NCBI RefSeq assembly: GCF_001447195.1
Contig: NZ_LFRI01000157.1
Span: 1 to 64,000, forward strand
Source: Aquabacterium parvum
GTDB lineage: Bacteria > Pseudomonadota > Gammaproteobacteria > Burkholderiales > Burkholderiaceae_C
Direction of reading: 5' to 3'
Length of the DNA: 64,000 nt
The notes below the pieces were generated by a model, which worked only from the letters and a program-made list of their open reading frames with translations, searched no databases and was not told where the DNA came from. Positions 50,704-64,000 of this stretch are shown here, piece by piece (within the stretch, counting starts at the first letter, position 1; the number at the start of each line of letters is the position of its first letter). A program made the position numbers and the translations under genes.

Positions 50704-52713
50704 TCAAGGCTGCTTCGCGCTGGCCTGACGGCAACGCAGGTCAGCCACACGGGCAGCCTCGCGCTGCCCGCCGTCGACCAGGGGCACCAGACCAGCGAGG
50801 GGGTGCACGCTCGCCAGCGCTGCCGCACCGATCAGCCTGGCCCAGGTGGAGGTTTGAAGCACCTGCACATCGACATCCTGCCAGGGGCCTCGCAGGCGCA
50901 CAGGCGTGCGCAAGGCCACCAGAGAAAAATCCTTGGGCGCCACGCGAGACCGCAGGTCCAGCATTTCGTCTTTGAGCGACACCTGCCCGTCAACCCACAA
51001 GGTCGAATCGTCGGTGCTGACGATGACCGGATCGGGGCGCAGCACCCCACCCTTGGCCGTCCACTGAAGCTGGGCGCAGGCGATGGGCAAGATCTCGTCG
51101 CCACGCACCCACTGGAACAGCCCTTCCATCACGTCCAGCCCGGCGAGCTCGATGCCCAGGTGCGAGACCTGGCCGTCCTGAAGCACGAGGTCCGCACGGC
51201 CATCGATGGAGCCCAGCATCTCTGCCGTGGACCGGCCCTGTCCCCGCGCCTTCAAATGCCCGGACAGCACACCAGCCAGGTACGGCGGTCGGCCGTCACG
51301 CTGCAAGGGTTTGGCCCACTTGGCCACCTCCACGCCGTCCACACGGAGGTCCAGGCTCAGCAAGGCGCGCTGCTCCTGGCGTGCGTCGAGTTCGATCTGG
51401 CCGGCCACCCGCCCCTGGGCCAGCGTGGTCGACAGTCGATCAAGCCTCAGCACCCCAGCCGTGAGCAACACCCTGGCGCGCAAATCGCGCATGGCTTGCA
51501 GGGCGGCGTTGCCGGTGTCGAACTCCTCGATCGCCACACCGACGTCGGCGTTCATCGCCTTCAGGCTGGGCAGGTTGAAGGGGCGATCGGGCAGGACGCG
51601 CTGCGCGCGAGGCTCAGGCGCATCCGCTGCCGTGGAGGCAGGCACACCCACCGCCGGCCCGAGGTCGGCGAGCATCAGCCGGCTGCCGCGAAGCTCACCC
51701 GTCAGCAACGGGGGCTGCTGGCCCCTGTCATGCACGAACCGGCCACTCAGATGGCTTCGCCCGATGCGGGCCTGCGCCACCCGAACCTGGGTGATGTCAC
51801 CATGAGCGCGCACGTCACCGCTCATGCGGAAGGCGGCGGTCGTGGGCAAGGTGACGCCAACGGCCTGTCCCACCGCCGCCAGCGAGGGACCAGACAGGTC
51901 AAAGCGGCCTGAAAACATCTTGCCTTGGTCACCCACAGCGCCCTCGTAGGCGAACCTGGCCCGTCCTGCGTTCGCCCTCAACTTGAGCGAGCGCTCGCCC
52001 GACCAACGCCAAGGGCTCACCGAATTGACCAGGAATGCAGCTGGCTGCCCCAGGTACTCACCTTCGGCCGTCGCGGCCCAATGCCAAGCCTGATCACCCG
52101 CCGGAAGGACACTCACACCCAGCGTGCCTCGCACACGCAGGGGTTCATCGTCGACATGGATCACGCCCTGCGTCAGTTGCAGCTCCTGCACCCGCCAATC
52201 CCGCCAGGCCTGGGTGGCATCGCCTTCATCAACATCGCCTTGTTTGCCTTCTGCCCACCCCATTTGCCAGGAGGCTTGCCCACCGGCGGGGCGCGTCAGC
52301 CAGGCCTCCAGCCGCCTGGCTCGCAGGCGCTGGATGTCGATCGGCGCGCCTTGCGACATGCGCCACAAGGCGGGGTAGGACAGGCCCAGCTCTCCGCCTT
52401 CCATGCGCAACAGCCATGTGTTGGGCGCGCCCTGCGGCCCGCCGATCGCCAGGCTCGGGGCCTCAAAGCGAACACCGCCCCACAAGTGCAAGCGGGCTCT
52501 CTCTCCCCCGCCCACTTCGACCCGGCGTCCGATCAGCTCACCGACCGCACCGGCCACCGGCTTGACCAACCAAGGCCAACCCATTTGCTCTGCGCATACC
52601 AGGCCAGCCGCAATGACCCCTGCAGCGATCACCCATGCCAGGCGCGAATGGCGTCTGGGCCGCGACGGCTCAGGCAAGGAAGGGGGAACTGGGGTGACGG
52701 ACTCCGGGTTCAT
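50704..52713 (-). CDS. AsmA-like inner-membrane protein
   Basis: The 669-residue protein has one N-terminal helix (LAWVIAAGVIAAGLVCAEQ) and then a long periplasmic beta-rich chain. AsmA-type segments include GRRVEVGGGERARLHLWGGVRFEAPSLAIGGP in repeat-like blocks, LMLADLGPAV, and a C-terminal part (LSGHLKARGQGRSTAEMLGSIDGRADLVLQDG). AsmA-like proteins bridge the periplasm and help phospholipid transfer. The ATG at 52713 follows a weak ribosome site. The longer frame upstream runs through the operator region and was rejected. Confidence 0.85.
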   Translation of the reverse strand: MNPESVTPVPPSLPEPSRPRRHSRLAWVIAAGVIAAGLVCAEQMGWPWLVKPVAGAVGELIGRRVEVGGGERARLHLWGGVRFEAPSLAIGGPQGAPNTWLLRMEGGELGLSYPALWRMSQGAPIDIQRLRARRLEAWLTRPAGGQASWQMGWAEGKQGDVDEGDATQAWRDWRVQELQLTQGVIHVDDEPLRVRGTLGVSVLPAGDQAWHWAATAEGEYLGQPAAFLVNSVSPWRWSGERSLKLRANAGRARFAYEGAVGDQGKMFSGRFDLSGPSLAAVGQAVGVTLPTTAAFRMSGDVRAHGDITQVRVAQARIGRSHLSGRFVHDRGQQPPLLTGELRGSRLMLADLGPAVGVPASTAADAPEPRAQRVLPDRPFNLPSLKAMNADVGVAIEEFDTGNAALQAMRDLRARVLLTAGVLRLDRLSTTLAQGRVAGQIELDARQEQRALLSLDLRVDGVEVAKWAKPLQRDGRPPYLAGVLSGHLKARGQGRSTAEMLGSIDGRADLVLQDGQVSHLGIELAGLDVMEGLFQWVRGDEILPIACAQLQWTAKGGVLRPDPVIVSTDDSTLWVDGQVSLKDEMLDLRSRVAPKDFSLVALRTPVRLRGPWQDVDVQVLQTSTWARLIGAAALASVHPLAGLVPLVDGGQREAARVADLRCRQASAKQP

Positions 52714-52746
52714 GGGGTGATGACACCAGAAGCGCGTTGACGGCAG

Positions 52747-52787
52747 CGTCGGCCCATGTGCTGAGCTGATGTCGGACGTCTCCGACA
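52747..52787. promoter_or_regulatory. TGTCNGACA-type operator between asmA-like and patatin genes
   Basis: TGTCGGACG at 52770-52778 is followed directly by TCTCCGACA at 52779-52787, the same 18-base back-to-back layout as at bphP. CGTCGGCCC begins at 52747, exactly 23 bp earlier. The sites lie 34-75 bp from the asmA-like start and about 95 bp from the patatin start. Confidence 0.5.
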
Positions 52788-52882
52788 CCTGGACGCAGCG
52801 TTGGCTGGCAGCGAGACGGCGACAAGGTCGCTGACATTGGAGGTGAACAACCGAGTCCCTGCATCCCACGGAGGAACCCAGC

Positions 52883-54001
52883 ATGACGGCCAACACGTCC
52901 CCCACGCCCCCCGTTGTCAACGCACCCACGCAAGGCAACGCCTTGCGCGAGGCCTGGTTGCGACTGCGCCCATCGCCCGAGGCCTTGCCACCCGCCTTCG
53001 GCGGCCCCAGGCGGCTTCAGTTGGCGCTGCAAGGGGGCGGCGCCCACGGGGCCTTCACCTGGGGCGTGCTGGACCGCCTGCTGCGTGACAGCAGCATCGA
53101 GTTCGAGGCCATCAGCGGCAGCAGCGCGGGCGCCATGAACGCGACCGTGATGGCCTCCGGCTGGCGTCATGGCGGACGCAAAGGGGCTCGGCGCGCGTTG
53201 GATCGCTTCTGGGGCGCGGTGGGTGAACAGGTGCCGGAAAGCGTCGCACGCCTCATGGGCCTGGAGTTGCCGATGGGTGCATCGGTGGGGCGGCTGATGC
53301 AGCAATGGATTTCGCAGATGACCCCACAGGTCTTCAATCCGATGGACCACAACCCCTTGCGCGACATCCTGCTCGACCAGGTTGACTTTGACGACCTGCG
53401 TTCGCACGCGCCGTTTCGCCTCTACATCGCTGCCACGCAGGTCCGAACGGGGCGACTCAAGCTCTTCAGGGAGCACGAGCTGACGGCAGACCATGTGCTC
53501 GCGTCGGCCTGCCTGCCCATGCTTCACCACACGGTGATGATCGACGGGGAGGCCTACTGGGACGGCGCATTTTCGGCCAACCCTGCCTTGTTCCCGTTGA
53601 TCGAGGAGGGGCGCTCGAGCGACCTGTTGCTGGTGCTGCTGAACCCGCCAGAAGTGAACGTGGCCGTGGACACGCGCGAAGCGATCGACCGCAGGCTCAG
53701 CTCCCTGGCTTTCTCGACCCACCTCATGCGTGAGCTCGACATGATCGAGCAATTGCAGCGCAAGGCGCGGCGCGCCTGGTGGCCCAGTCCGCTGGAAAAA
53801 CGCCTGCGTCAGCTGCGCCTGCATTGGATCGATGTCAGCGAAGTCGACGCATTGCGGGGCCATGACACCAAGCTGCTGGCCTGCACGCCCTTCCTCGAGG
53901 AGCTGCGCGAGCTGGGCGACGCTTGCGCCACCAAGTGGCTGCGGCGGCATCGGCGCAACGTGGGCTCGCAAGCGAGCTTCGACTTCAGGGTGCTGGCCTG
54001 A
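52883..54001 (+). CDS. Patatin-like phospholipase
   Basis: The 372-residue protein shows the patatin catalytic dyad: oxyanion loop QGGGAHGAFTWG (51-56), nucleophile S81 in ISGSSAGAMNA and D227 in AYWDGAFSANP. It probably hydrolyses membrane phospholipids. No signal peptide is evident; an N-terminal 40-residue extension precedes the domain. GGAGG lies eight bases before the ATG. It is divergent from the AsmA-like gene. It could act in lipid turnover or as a secreted phospholipase; context favours envelope lipid metabolism. Confidence 0.9.
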   Translation: MTANTSPTPPVVNAPTQGNALREAWLRLRPSPEALPPAFGGPRRLQLALQGGGAHGAFTWGVLDRLLRDSSIEFEAISGSSAGAMNATVMASGWRHGGRKGARRALDRFWGAVGEQVPESVARLMGLELPMGASVGRLMQQWISQMTPQVFNPMDHNPLRDILLDQVDFDDLRSHAPFRLYIAATQVRTGRLKLFREHELTADHVLASACLPMLHHTVMIDGEAYWDGAFSANPALFPLIEEGRSSDLLLVLLNPPEVNVAVDTREAIDRRLSSLAFSTHLMRELDMIEQLQRKARRAWWPSPLEKRLRQLRLHWIDVSEVDALRGHDTKLLACTPFLEELRELGDACATKWLRRHRRNVGSQASFDFRVLA

Positions 54002-54054
54002 TCGCGACAGGGCGGCGGTGAGGCCGCGCAGGGCTGGCCCTAAACTGCCCGCCC

Positions 54055-55233
54055 ATGAAGGTCTCCCAACGCGCCCAAGCCATCACCCCCTTCCTGGCCA
54101 TGGAGTTCGGCAAACGCGCCGCCGAGCTCGAAGCGGCGGGGCACCGCGTCATCCGGCTGAACCTGGGTGAGCCCGATTTCGGCGCCCCGCCTGCCGTGCG
54201 CGCCGAGTTGCAGCGGGTGGCGGGCGAGGCCTCGCTGCCCTACACCGGCGCCCTGGGCCTGCCCGCGCTGCGCGAAGCCATCGCCGGCTTCTACCAACAG
54301 GCGCATGGCCTGGCGCTGCCTGCAGAGCGCGTGGTGGTCACGGCCGGCGCCTCGGCAGCGCTGCTGCTGGTGACCGCCGCGCTGGTGGACCCGGGCGACG
54401 AGGTGCTGGTGGGCGACCCGTCCTACCCCTGCAACCGCCAGTTCCTCAGCGGCTTTGGCGCCGACGTGCGCCTGGTGCCCACCGACGCGTCGTCGCGCTT
54501 TCAGCTCGACCTGGCCGCCGTGCAGCGCCATTGGTCTGCGCGAACCAAAGGCCTGATGATCGCCACCCCCTCGAACCCCACGGGCACCTCCGTGCCGCCG
54601 GCCGAGCTGGCCGCCATCTGCCGATGGGCACAGGCGCATGGGGCCTGGCGCATCGTCGACGAGATCTACCTGAACCTCAGCGACGTGCAGGCCGACGGCA
54701 CGCCCGCGCCCACGGTGCTGGCCAGCGACCCCGGCGCCTGCGTCATCAACAGCTTCTCGAAGTACTTCGGCATGACGGGCTGGCGACTGGGCTGGGCCGT
54801 GGTGCCCGAGGCCCTGGTGCCCGCGATGGAGCGCCTGGCCCAGAACTACTACATCTGCGCGCCCACGCCGGCGCAACTGGCCGCGCTGGCCTGCTTCACG
54901 CCCGAGTCGATCGCGGTGTGCGAGGCGCGCAAACGCGAGTTTTCAGAGCGGCGTGCGCTGGTGCTGCAGGGGTTGAAGGACATCGGCCTGCCGGTGCCCG
55001 TGCAACCCGACGGCGCCTTCTACGCCTACATCGACGTGAGCCAGACGGGGCTGGACGCGATGGGCTTTTGCGAGCGCGCGCTGCAGCAGGCGCACGTGGC
55101 GCTGACACCGGGCAACGACTTTGGCGTCAGCGGCGCGGGGCGGTTCGTGCGGCTGTCGTTTGCCGCTTCGCGCCAAGACCTCGTGGAAGGGCTGGCGCGG
55201 CTGGGTCGATTCGTGGCCAGCTTGAGAGCCTGA
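54055..55233 (+). CDS. Class I/II pyridoxal-phosphate aminotransferase
   Basis: The 392-residue enzyme is full length for fold-type I aminotransferases. Features are VIRLNLGEPDFGAP, TGALGLPALREAIAGFY, the PLP site ATPSNPTGTSVP and VDEIYLNLSD, Schiff-base lysine K236 in INSFSKYFGMTGWRLGW, and the C-terminal arginine in GAGRFVRLSFA. It resembles aspartate/aromatic-type enzymes; the amino donor cannot be fixed. It stands alone, 54 bp after the patatin gene, and converges with fdhD. Confidence 0.88.
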   Translation: MKVSQRAQAITPFLAMEFGKRAAELEAAGHRVIRLNLGEPDFGAPPAVRAELQRVAGEASLPYTGALGLPALREAIAGFYQQAHGLALPAERVVVTAGASAALLLVTAALVDPGDEVLVGDPSYPCNRQFLSGFGADVRLVPTDASSRFQLDLAAVQRHWSARTKGLMIATPSNPTGTSVPPAELAAICRWAQAHGAWRIVDEIYLNLSDVQADGTPAPTVLASDPGACVINSFSKYFGMTGWRLGWAVVPEALVPAMERLAQNYYICAPTPAQLAALACFTPESIAVCEARKREFSERRALVLQGLKDIGLPVPVQPDGAFYAYIDVSQTGLDAMGFCERALQQAHVALTPGNDFGVSGAGRFVRLSFAASRQDLVEGLARLGRFVASLRA

Positions 55234-55237
55234 GGCG

Positions 55238-56017
55238 TCAGGCGTAGGCCACCGCGGTCTCGCCGCGGCAGAAACCGAACAGGCGCAAGCCGCTGCGCTG
55301 AGCCAGCGAGATGGCCAGGGACGTGGGCGCCGAGATCGCCCCCAGGGTGCCCACGCCCACCCTCACGCACTTGCTGACCATCTCGTGGCTGGCGCGGCTG
55401 GAGACCACGATCAGGCCACTGGGTGGCTCGGTCGATGTGGCGGTCGATGCAGCGGCCAACTGCCCCGCCAGCGCCAGGGCACCGATCAGCTTGTCGAGGG
55501 CGTTGTGGCGGCCAACGTCTTCGCGCACGCAGACAATCTGCCCCGCTGGCGTGGCCCAGGCTGCGGCATGGCAACCACCGCTTCGGGCCTGCAAGGCCTG
55601 GCTTCGGGGCAGCGCCTGCAGGGCGCGACGCACCGCGGTGCTCAGGTCCGTCTGGCCAGCTGGCGGCGCCATCAGCGTGCGCTCGGGCAAGGTGTCTTGA
55701 AAGGCCTGCAGGCTGTCGATGCCGCACAGGCCGCATCCGGTGCGGCCTGCGAGCTGGCGCCGCCGCTCCTTGAATCGGTCGAAAGCCCGAGGCGAGACCT
55801 CGATGTGCACGCTCACGCCGGCTTCGGCGTGCGCCACCCTCAGGTCCCGCAACTCGTCGACGCCATGGAGCAAGCCCTCCGACAGCGAGAAGCCGACCGC
55901 GAAGTCTTCCAGCGCGGTGGGCGTGGCCATCATCACCACGTGCGACACGCCGTTGTAGACCAGGGCCACGGGGGCTTCGTCGATCACCCAGTCGTGGTCA
56001 GGCCGGCGCGGCGTCAC
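55238..56017 (-). CDS. fdhD: Formate dehydrogenase accessory sulfurtransferase FdhD
   Basis: FdhD transfers sulfur from IscS to the molybdenum cofactor of formate dehydrogenase, which is needed for activity. The 259-residue protein has EAPVALVYNGVSHVVMMATP, the sulfur-carrying pair C95/C98 (RTGCGLCGIDSL), and the cofactor-binding VCVREDVGRHNALDKLIGAL and SRASHEMVSKCVRVGV. The start is GTG at 56017. It lies 36 bp downstream of the formate dehydrogenase alpha gene, confirming the functional link. Confidence 0.95.
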   Translation of the reverse strand: MTPRRPDHDWVIDEAPVALVYNGVSHVVMMATPTALEDFAVGFSLSEGLLHGVDELRDLRVAHAEAGVSVHIEVSPRAFDRFKERRRQLAGRTGCGLCGIDSLQAFQDTLPERTLMAPPAGQTDLSTAVRRALQALPRSQALQARSGGCHAAAWATPAGQIVCVREDVGRHNALDKLIGALALAGQLAAASTATSTEPPSGLIVVSSRASHEMVSKCVRVGVGTLGAISAPTSLAISLAQRSGLRLFGFCRGETAVAYA

Positions 56018-56053
56018 CGATCGGCGCTTCGACCCGGGCGTTCACGCTGGCAC

Positions 56054-58327
<2,274 letters not shown>

Positions 58328-58381
58328 GGTGTGACAGGTGGCATGGGTCGCATCAAGCAGGGGCCATGCCACCCTCTCACA

Positions 58382-59230
58382 TCAACTGGCCGTTTGCAAG
58401 GCCTGCGCGTGGTGCGCGATGTGCTCACCGATGAAGCTGGCGATGAAGTAGTAGCTGTGGTCGTACCCGGCGTGGCGGCGCAGCGTCAGCGGGTGGCCGG
58501 TGCGCTCGCAAGCCTCGGCCAGCAACTCGGGTCGCAGCTGGCCGGCCAGGAACTCGTCGGCTTCGCCCTGGTCCACCAGCAGGGGCAGGCGCTCGGCACC
58601 CGCAGGCAGCGACGTGATCAGCGCGACGGCGTCCCACTCGGCCCAGGCCGCCGGGTCGCTGCCCAGATAAGCCCCCAGCGCCTTCTGCCCCCAAGGCACC
58701 TGCGAAGGCGCGACGATGGGCGAAAACGCCGACACACTGCGGTAGCGCCCCGGGTGACGCAGGGCCGTGATCAGCGCGCCATGCCCGCCCATCGAGTGGC
58801 CGGAGATGCCGCGTTGGCCGTTGGCTGGGAAGTGCTGATCGACCAGCGCAGGCAGCTCCACCGCCACGTGGTCCTGCATGCGGTAGTGCGCGGCCCAGGG
58901 CGCCTGCGTGGCGTTGACGTAAAAGCCCGCGCCTTGGCCCAGGTCATAGCCCGGGTCGTTGGCCACGCCTTCGCCACGCGGGCTGGTGTCCGGCGCCACC
59001 ACGATCAGGCCGTGCTGCGCCGCGTGCTGCTGAAAGCCCGCCTTGGTGATGAAGTTCTGCTCGGTGCAGGTCAGGCCCGAGAGCCAGTACAGCACCGGGC
59101 AGGCCTGGCCGCGCAGCGCCGCAGGCGGCAGGTAGACGGCGAACCGCGTGTCGCAGCCCAGCACGGGCGAGGCGAACTGCCAAACCTCCTGGCTGCCACC
59201 GAAGCTGGCGTGTTGCTCGACGCGTTGCAT
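58382..59230 (-). CDS. fghA: S-formylglutathione hydrolase
   Basis: This enzyme hydrolyses S-formylglutathione to formate and glutathione, the second step of formaldehyde removal. The 282-residue alpha/beta-hydrolase matches esterase D: YWLSGLTCTEQNFITKAG, DTSPRGEGVANDPGYDLGQGAGFYVNATQ in blocks, catalytic S146 in GISGHSMGGHGAL, and H in GYDHSYYFIASFIGEHI. It lies 13 bp downstream of the dehydrogenase gene. Confidence 0.96.
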   Translation of the reverse strand: MQRVEQHASFGGSQEVWQFASPVLGCDTRFAVYLPPAALRGQACPVLYWLSGLTCTEQNFITKAGFQQHAAQHGLIVVAPDTSPRGEGVANDPGYDLGQGAGFYVNATQAPWAAHYRMQDHVAVELPALVDQHFPANGQRGISGHSMGGHGALITALRHPGRYRSVSAFSPIVAPSQVPWGQKALGAYLGSDPAAWAEWDAVALITSLPAGAERLPLLVDQGEADEFLAGQLRPELLAEACERTGHPLTLRRHAGYDHSYYFIASFIGEHIAHHAQALQTAS

Positions 59231-59243
59231 GGCGCTGCTCCGA

Positions 59244-61872
<2,629 letters not shown>

Positions 61873-61883
<11 letters not shown>

Positions 61884-62943
61884 CCACGTCGGTGACCAGC
61901 GTGGGCAAGTCCCAGGCGCCCCCCGGGGTGACGAGCTTGCACTGCCCTGAGCTGCTGTCGCGGGTCTGCACGAAGTGGTGGCCATCCCAGGTCCAGACCT
62001 GGTGGTGCCAGCAGTCGCCCAGACCGCGAGACTTCTGGCTGGCCCAGATCTCGCCCTCGCCGATGTCGCTGGCCGAATCCGTGACCGGCTCGAACTGCCC
62101 TGGCTTGCGCTCGTTGACCACCCACGCGCACGAACCCGCGTTGTAGGCCCCGCGCCAGCACAGCTTGCTGACCAGCCAGTGGCCGCCCCCCAGGGGCTGG
62201 AAGCTCAGTTGCCCGTCTTCGCTGTCGATGCGGAACTCCTCGTCCGCGTCCTCGTTCTTTTTCAGCTCGGCGCGCACGGCGGCCTGGAGCCTGGCGCTGG
62301 GCGCGGCCGCGGGCGGCACCTTGGCGGCCCTGAGCACCGGGGTGGGCAAGGGCGGCAAGGCCTGGGTTTCGGGCTGGTTGCCGGGGCGGGCCAGGGCGGT
62401 GGGCGTGCCCAGCCGACCCTGGAACTCGTCCATCTTGAGCAGCACGGCCGCCGCCCCTTGGTCAGACAGCCGCCACACGTGGCGCCCGTGGCTGAACTCG
62501 ATGCGCGCATTCGGCCGCGGCAAGGCCTTGAGCACCGCCTGCAGCTGCGCGGGGCTGAGCCCGAAGGTGTCGTGCTCGGTCAGCCAGGGCAGGGTGCCCA
62601 GCGCCTTGCCATTGACGCGCAGCTTGAGCAGCCCCGGGCCCCGCGCCGGGTCGGATGCCGCCTGGTCCTCGTCACCGTAATCACCCAGCGTGAGGCGCGC
62701 CTGCACCGGCGTGCCAGGCCCCGCCGCCCGCGTGAGCAAGAGCGACACCGCCAGCTCGGCTTCGTCGGGCTGGTAGCCGGCGGCGCGGCAGGTGCGCGTG
62801 TTGTCGCAGGCCAGCTCCCAGTCGCGGTGGCCGAACGAGACGCCGGCAGCGTGTGGGGCAGCGCCCGCTGCGGGCCCGCTGGCGCAAAGGGTGGCGAACA
62901 CGGCGGCAAGAACGCCGCCTGACGTACGAGGAGAAAAGCGCAT
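61873..62943 (-). CDS. Exported DUF1176-family protein
   Basis: The 356-residue product has a signal peptide (LAAVFATLCASGPAAGAA) and DUF1176 features: FGHRDWELACDNTRTCRAAGYQ, with a cysteine pair likely bridged, and C-terminal strands HWLVSKLCWRGAYNAGSCAWVV and LGDCWHHQVWTWDGHHFVQT. A proline/alanine linker lies in the middle. Function is unknown. The ATG at 62943 follows a poor ribosome site. Confidence 0.82.
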
Positions 62944-63105
62944 AGGGCTGTGACTGCCGACAGGCGATGGGACGCCGAGCGTATCGCGCCGCGGCGCCAG
63001 GCTGACGAGCGCCCCCACCCCCGCACTCAAGTGTCCGTCCATGGTTCAGGCCACACAGACTCCAGATAATCGGACGAGGCGGCTCACCACGCCGAGGGCC
63101 TGCGC

Positions 63106-64000
63106 ATGAACCTCGTCCACACCAAACTCCACCCCCCTGACACGGTGACCGCAACGTGCCTGCGTGCCCGCTTGATCCCAGCGAGGCAGACAGCCCTGAC
63201 CGTGATCCATGCACCGACTGGATTCGGCAAGACGACACTCGCACTGCAAATCATCCGGGACACCGCGCTCGGCGGCTGGTTGTCCATTGACCCGTTTGAC
63301 AACCACCCCCAGCGCTTCTGGCTGGCCGTGATTGCTGCGCTGCGGGTGGCTCACCCCTCGCTCGGCAAGCGCAGTGAGGCCCTCCTGCGCGAGTCCGACA
63401 CCGGCGTTTGGGACGCCCTGGCTTGTTTGCTCAACGACCTCAACGAGCTGGACCGCGAGCGCCCCAGCCCGCTGCAGCTGGCGTGGGACGACTTCCATCA
63501 CGTGTCTTCGCACGAGCTGTTGAAGTCGATCAACTTCTTCATCGACCACCTCCCAGCCCACTGGCAGCTCATCGTGACCAGTCGCCACTTGCCTGCGCTG
63601 AAGTTGGCTCAGCGCAAGAGCAAGGGACTCGCCACCGAGATCACTGCCCACGACCTGCGCTTCACCGAAGCCGAGAGCATCGAGTTCCTCGCGCGTGCCG
63701 AGCCAGCTTCCCTGGCCCGGGACTTTGCCGCCATCCATGCCCGCTGCGAAGGCTGGGCCGCTGCCCTGCGCCTCTACAGCCTTTCAGGACTGACCTGCTC
63801 GAACGACACGTCGAGCAGCGCAGCAGAGCAGGACATTCACGAAGTCCTCTTCACCGAAGTGATGGCCGAGCTGCCCGAGGGACTGAGGCACTTCCTGGGC
63901 CACACGGCGTTCCTGCCAAGGTTCTGCCCTGCGCTGGTGAACCATCTCCTGGGGGAAGGGCAGGCCGAACAGTGGATTCCGGAGCTGATCTCGCGCAACC
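63106..64000 (+). CDS. MalT-type LuxR-family regulator (STAND ATPase), cut by window end
   Basis: From the ATG at 63106 (GAGGG seven bases upstream) a frame runs to the window end. The N-terminus is typical of large ATP-dependent LuxR regulators: NLVHTKLHPP, Walker A IHAPTGFGKTTLALQI, then WLSIDPFDNHPQRFWLAVIAAL and a Walker B-like LAWDDFHHV. The later LIVTSRHLPAL and HARCEGWAAALRLYSLS also fit. The TPR region and the C-terminal helix-turn-helix would lie beyond the window. Inducer and targets are unknown. Confidence 0.85.
   Translation, partial: MNLVHTKLHPPDTVTATCLRARLIPARQTALTVIHAPTGFGKTTLALQIIRDTALGGWLSIDPFDNHPQRFWLAVIAALRVAHPSLGKRSEALLRESDTGVWDALACLLNDLNELDRERPSPLQLAWDDFHHVSSHELLKSINFFIDHLPAHWQLIVTSRHLPALKLAQRKSKGLATEITAHDLRFTEAESIEFLARAEPASLARDFAAIHARCEGWAAALRLYSLSGLTCSNDTSSSAAEQDIHEVLFTEVMAELPEGLRHFLGHTAFLPRFCPALVNHLLGEGQAEQWIPELISRN

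Overview
The window is GC-rich chromosomal DNA from a betaproteobacterium. Protein style points to Burkholderiales, in the Comamonadaceae / Aquabacterium-Leptothrix-Rubrivivax neighbourhood: FlhDC, PEP-CTERM sorting, a TAXI binding protein, the Comamonadaceae-type AhpC, and a YdeP-type formate dehydrogenase. This is inferred from protein style, not from a marker gene. No rRNA, tRNA or CRISPR array was seen. Most of the sequence is ordinary, densely packed chromosome. The exception is an AT-richer island at about 19.5-23.0 kb.

Layout. 0-0.13 kb: end of an IS5-type element. 0.2-2.6: ahpF and ahpC with an OxyR-like site. 2.7-4.7: secreted metzincin protease. 5.0-6.4: flhDC and a PilZ protein. 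6.7-12.7: lipoprotein, AcuI-type reductase, TerB-like, DUF4197, MFS permease. 12.7-14.7: MazG-like, Pit phosphate transporter and its DUF47 partner. 14.8-16.4: ferredoxin, an exported Hcp-fold PEP-CTERM protein, YjdM. 16.4-19.5: CHAP hydrolase and a papain/alpha-beta-hydrolase fusion. 19.7-22.3: type VI secretion cargo operon (PAAR, DUF4123, unknown, Tox-REase-5 toxin, Imm52-like immunity). 22.3-22.9: membrane-protein gene broken by an in-frame amber codon. 23.0-29.6: catabolic cluster (ThDP decarboxylase, alpha-hydroxy-acid oxidase, BASS transporter, FAD dehydrogenase) with a divergent AraC regulator. 29.6-38.3: signalling proteins (receiver proteins, a kinase fused to its NarL-type regulator, a CHASE3-like kinase) and two mechanosensitive-channel-type genes, one frameshifted.

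38.3-54.0 kb is a stress / light / envelope block: csbD, ferritin-like, DUF1328, AI-2E permease, heme oxygenase and bacteriophytochrome, a GAF protein, an Mla/MCE lipid-transport operon, BON lipoprotein, PNPOx-like stress protein, porin, OmpA-type lipoprotein, AsmA-like protein and patatin. Its transcription units share a promoter-region motif, TGTCNGACA. In five regions a second copy or half-copy lies exactly 23 bp away. This looks like one regulon, and its DNA-binding regulator was not found here.

54.0-64.0 kb: aminotransferase, then a formaldehyde-to-formate-to-CO2 block (frmA, fghA, formate dehydrogenase alpha, fdhD), a TAXI binding protein, a DUF1176 protein, and the start of a MalT-type LuxR regulator cut by the window end.

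How the parts fit: AhpCF removes peroxides. The 38-54 kb block looks like a coordinated envelope-stress programme, with a biliverdin photosensor that has no output domain of its own. The formaldehyde enzymes form one detoxification line. The PAAR module carries a nuclease toxin with its immunity gene and lacks any secretion machinery in this window, so it would depend on a T6SS elsewhere.
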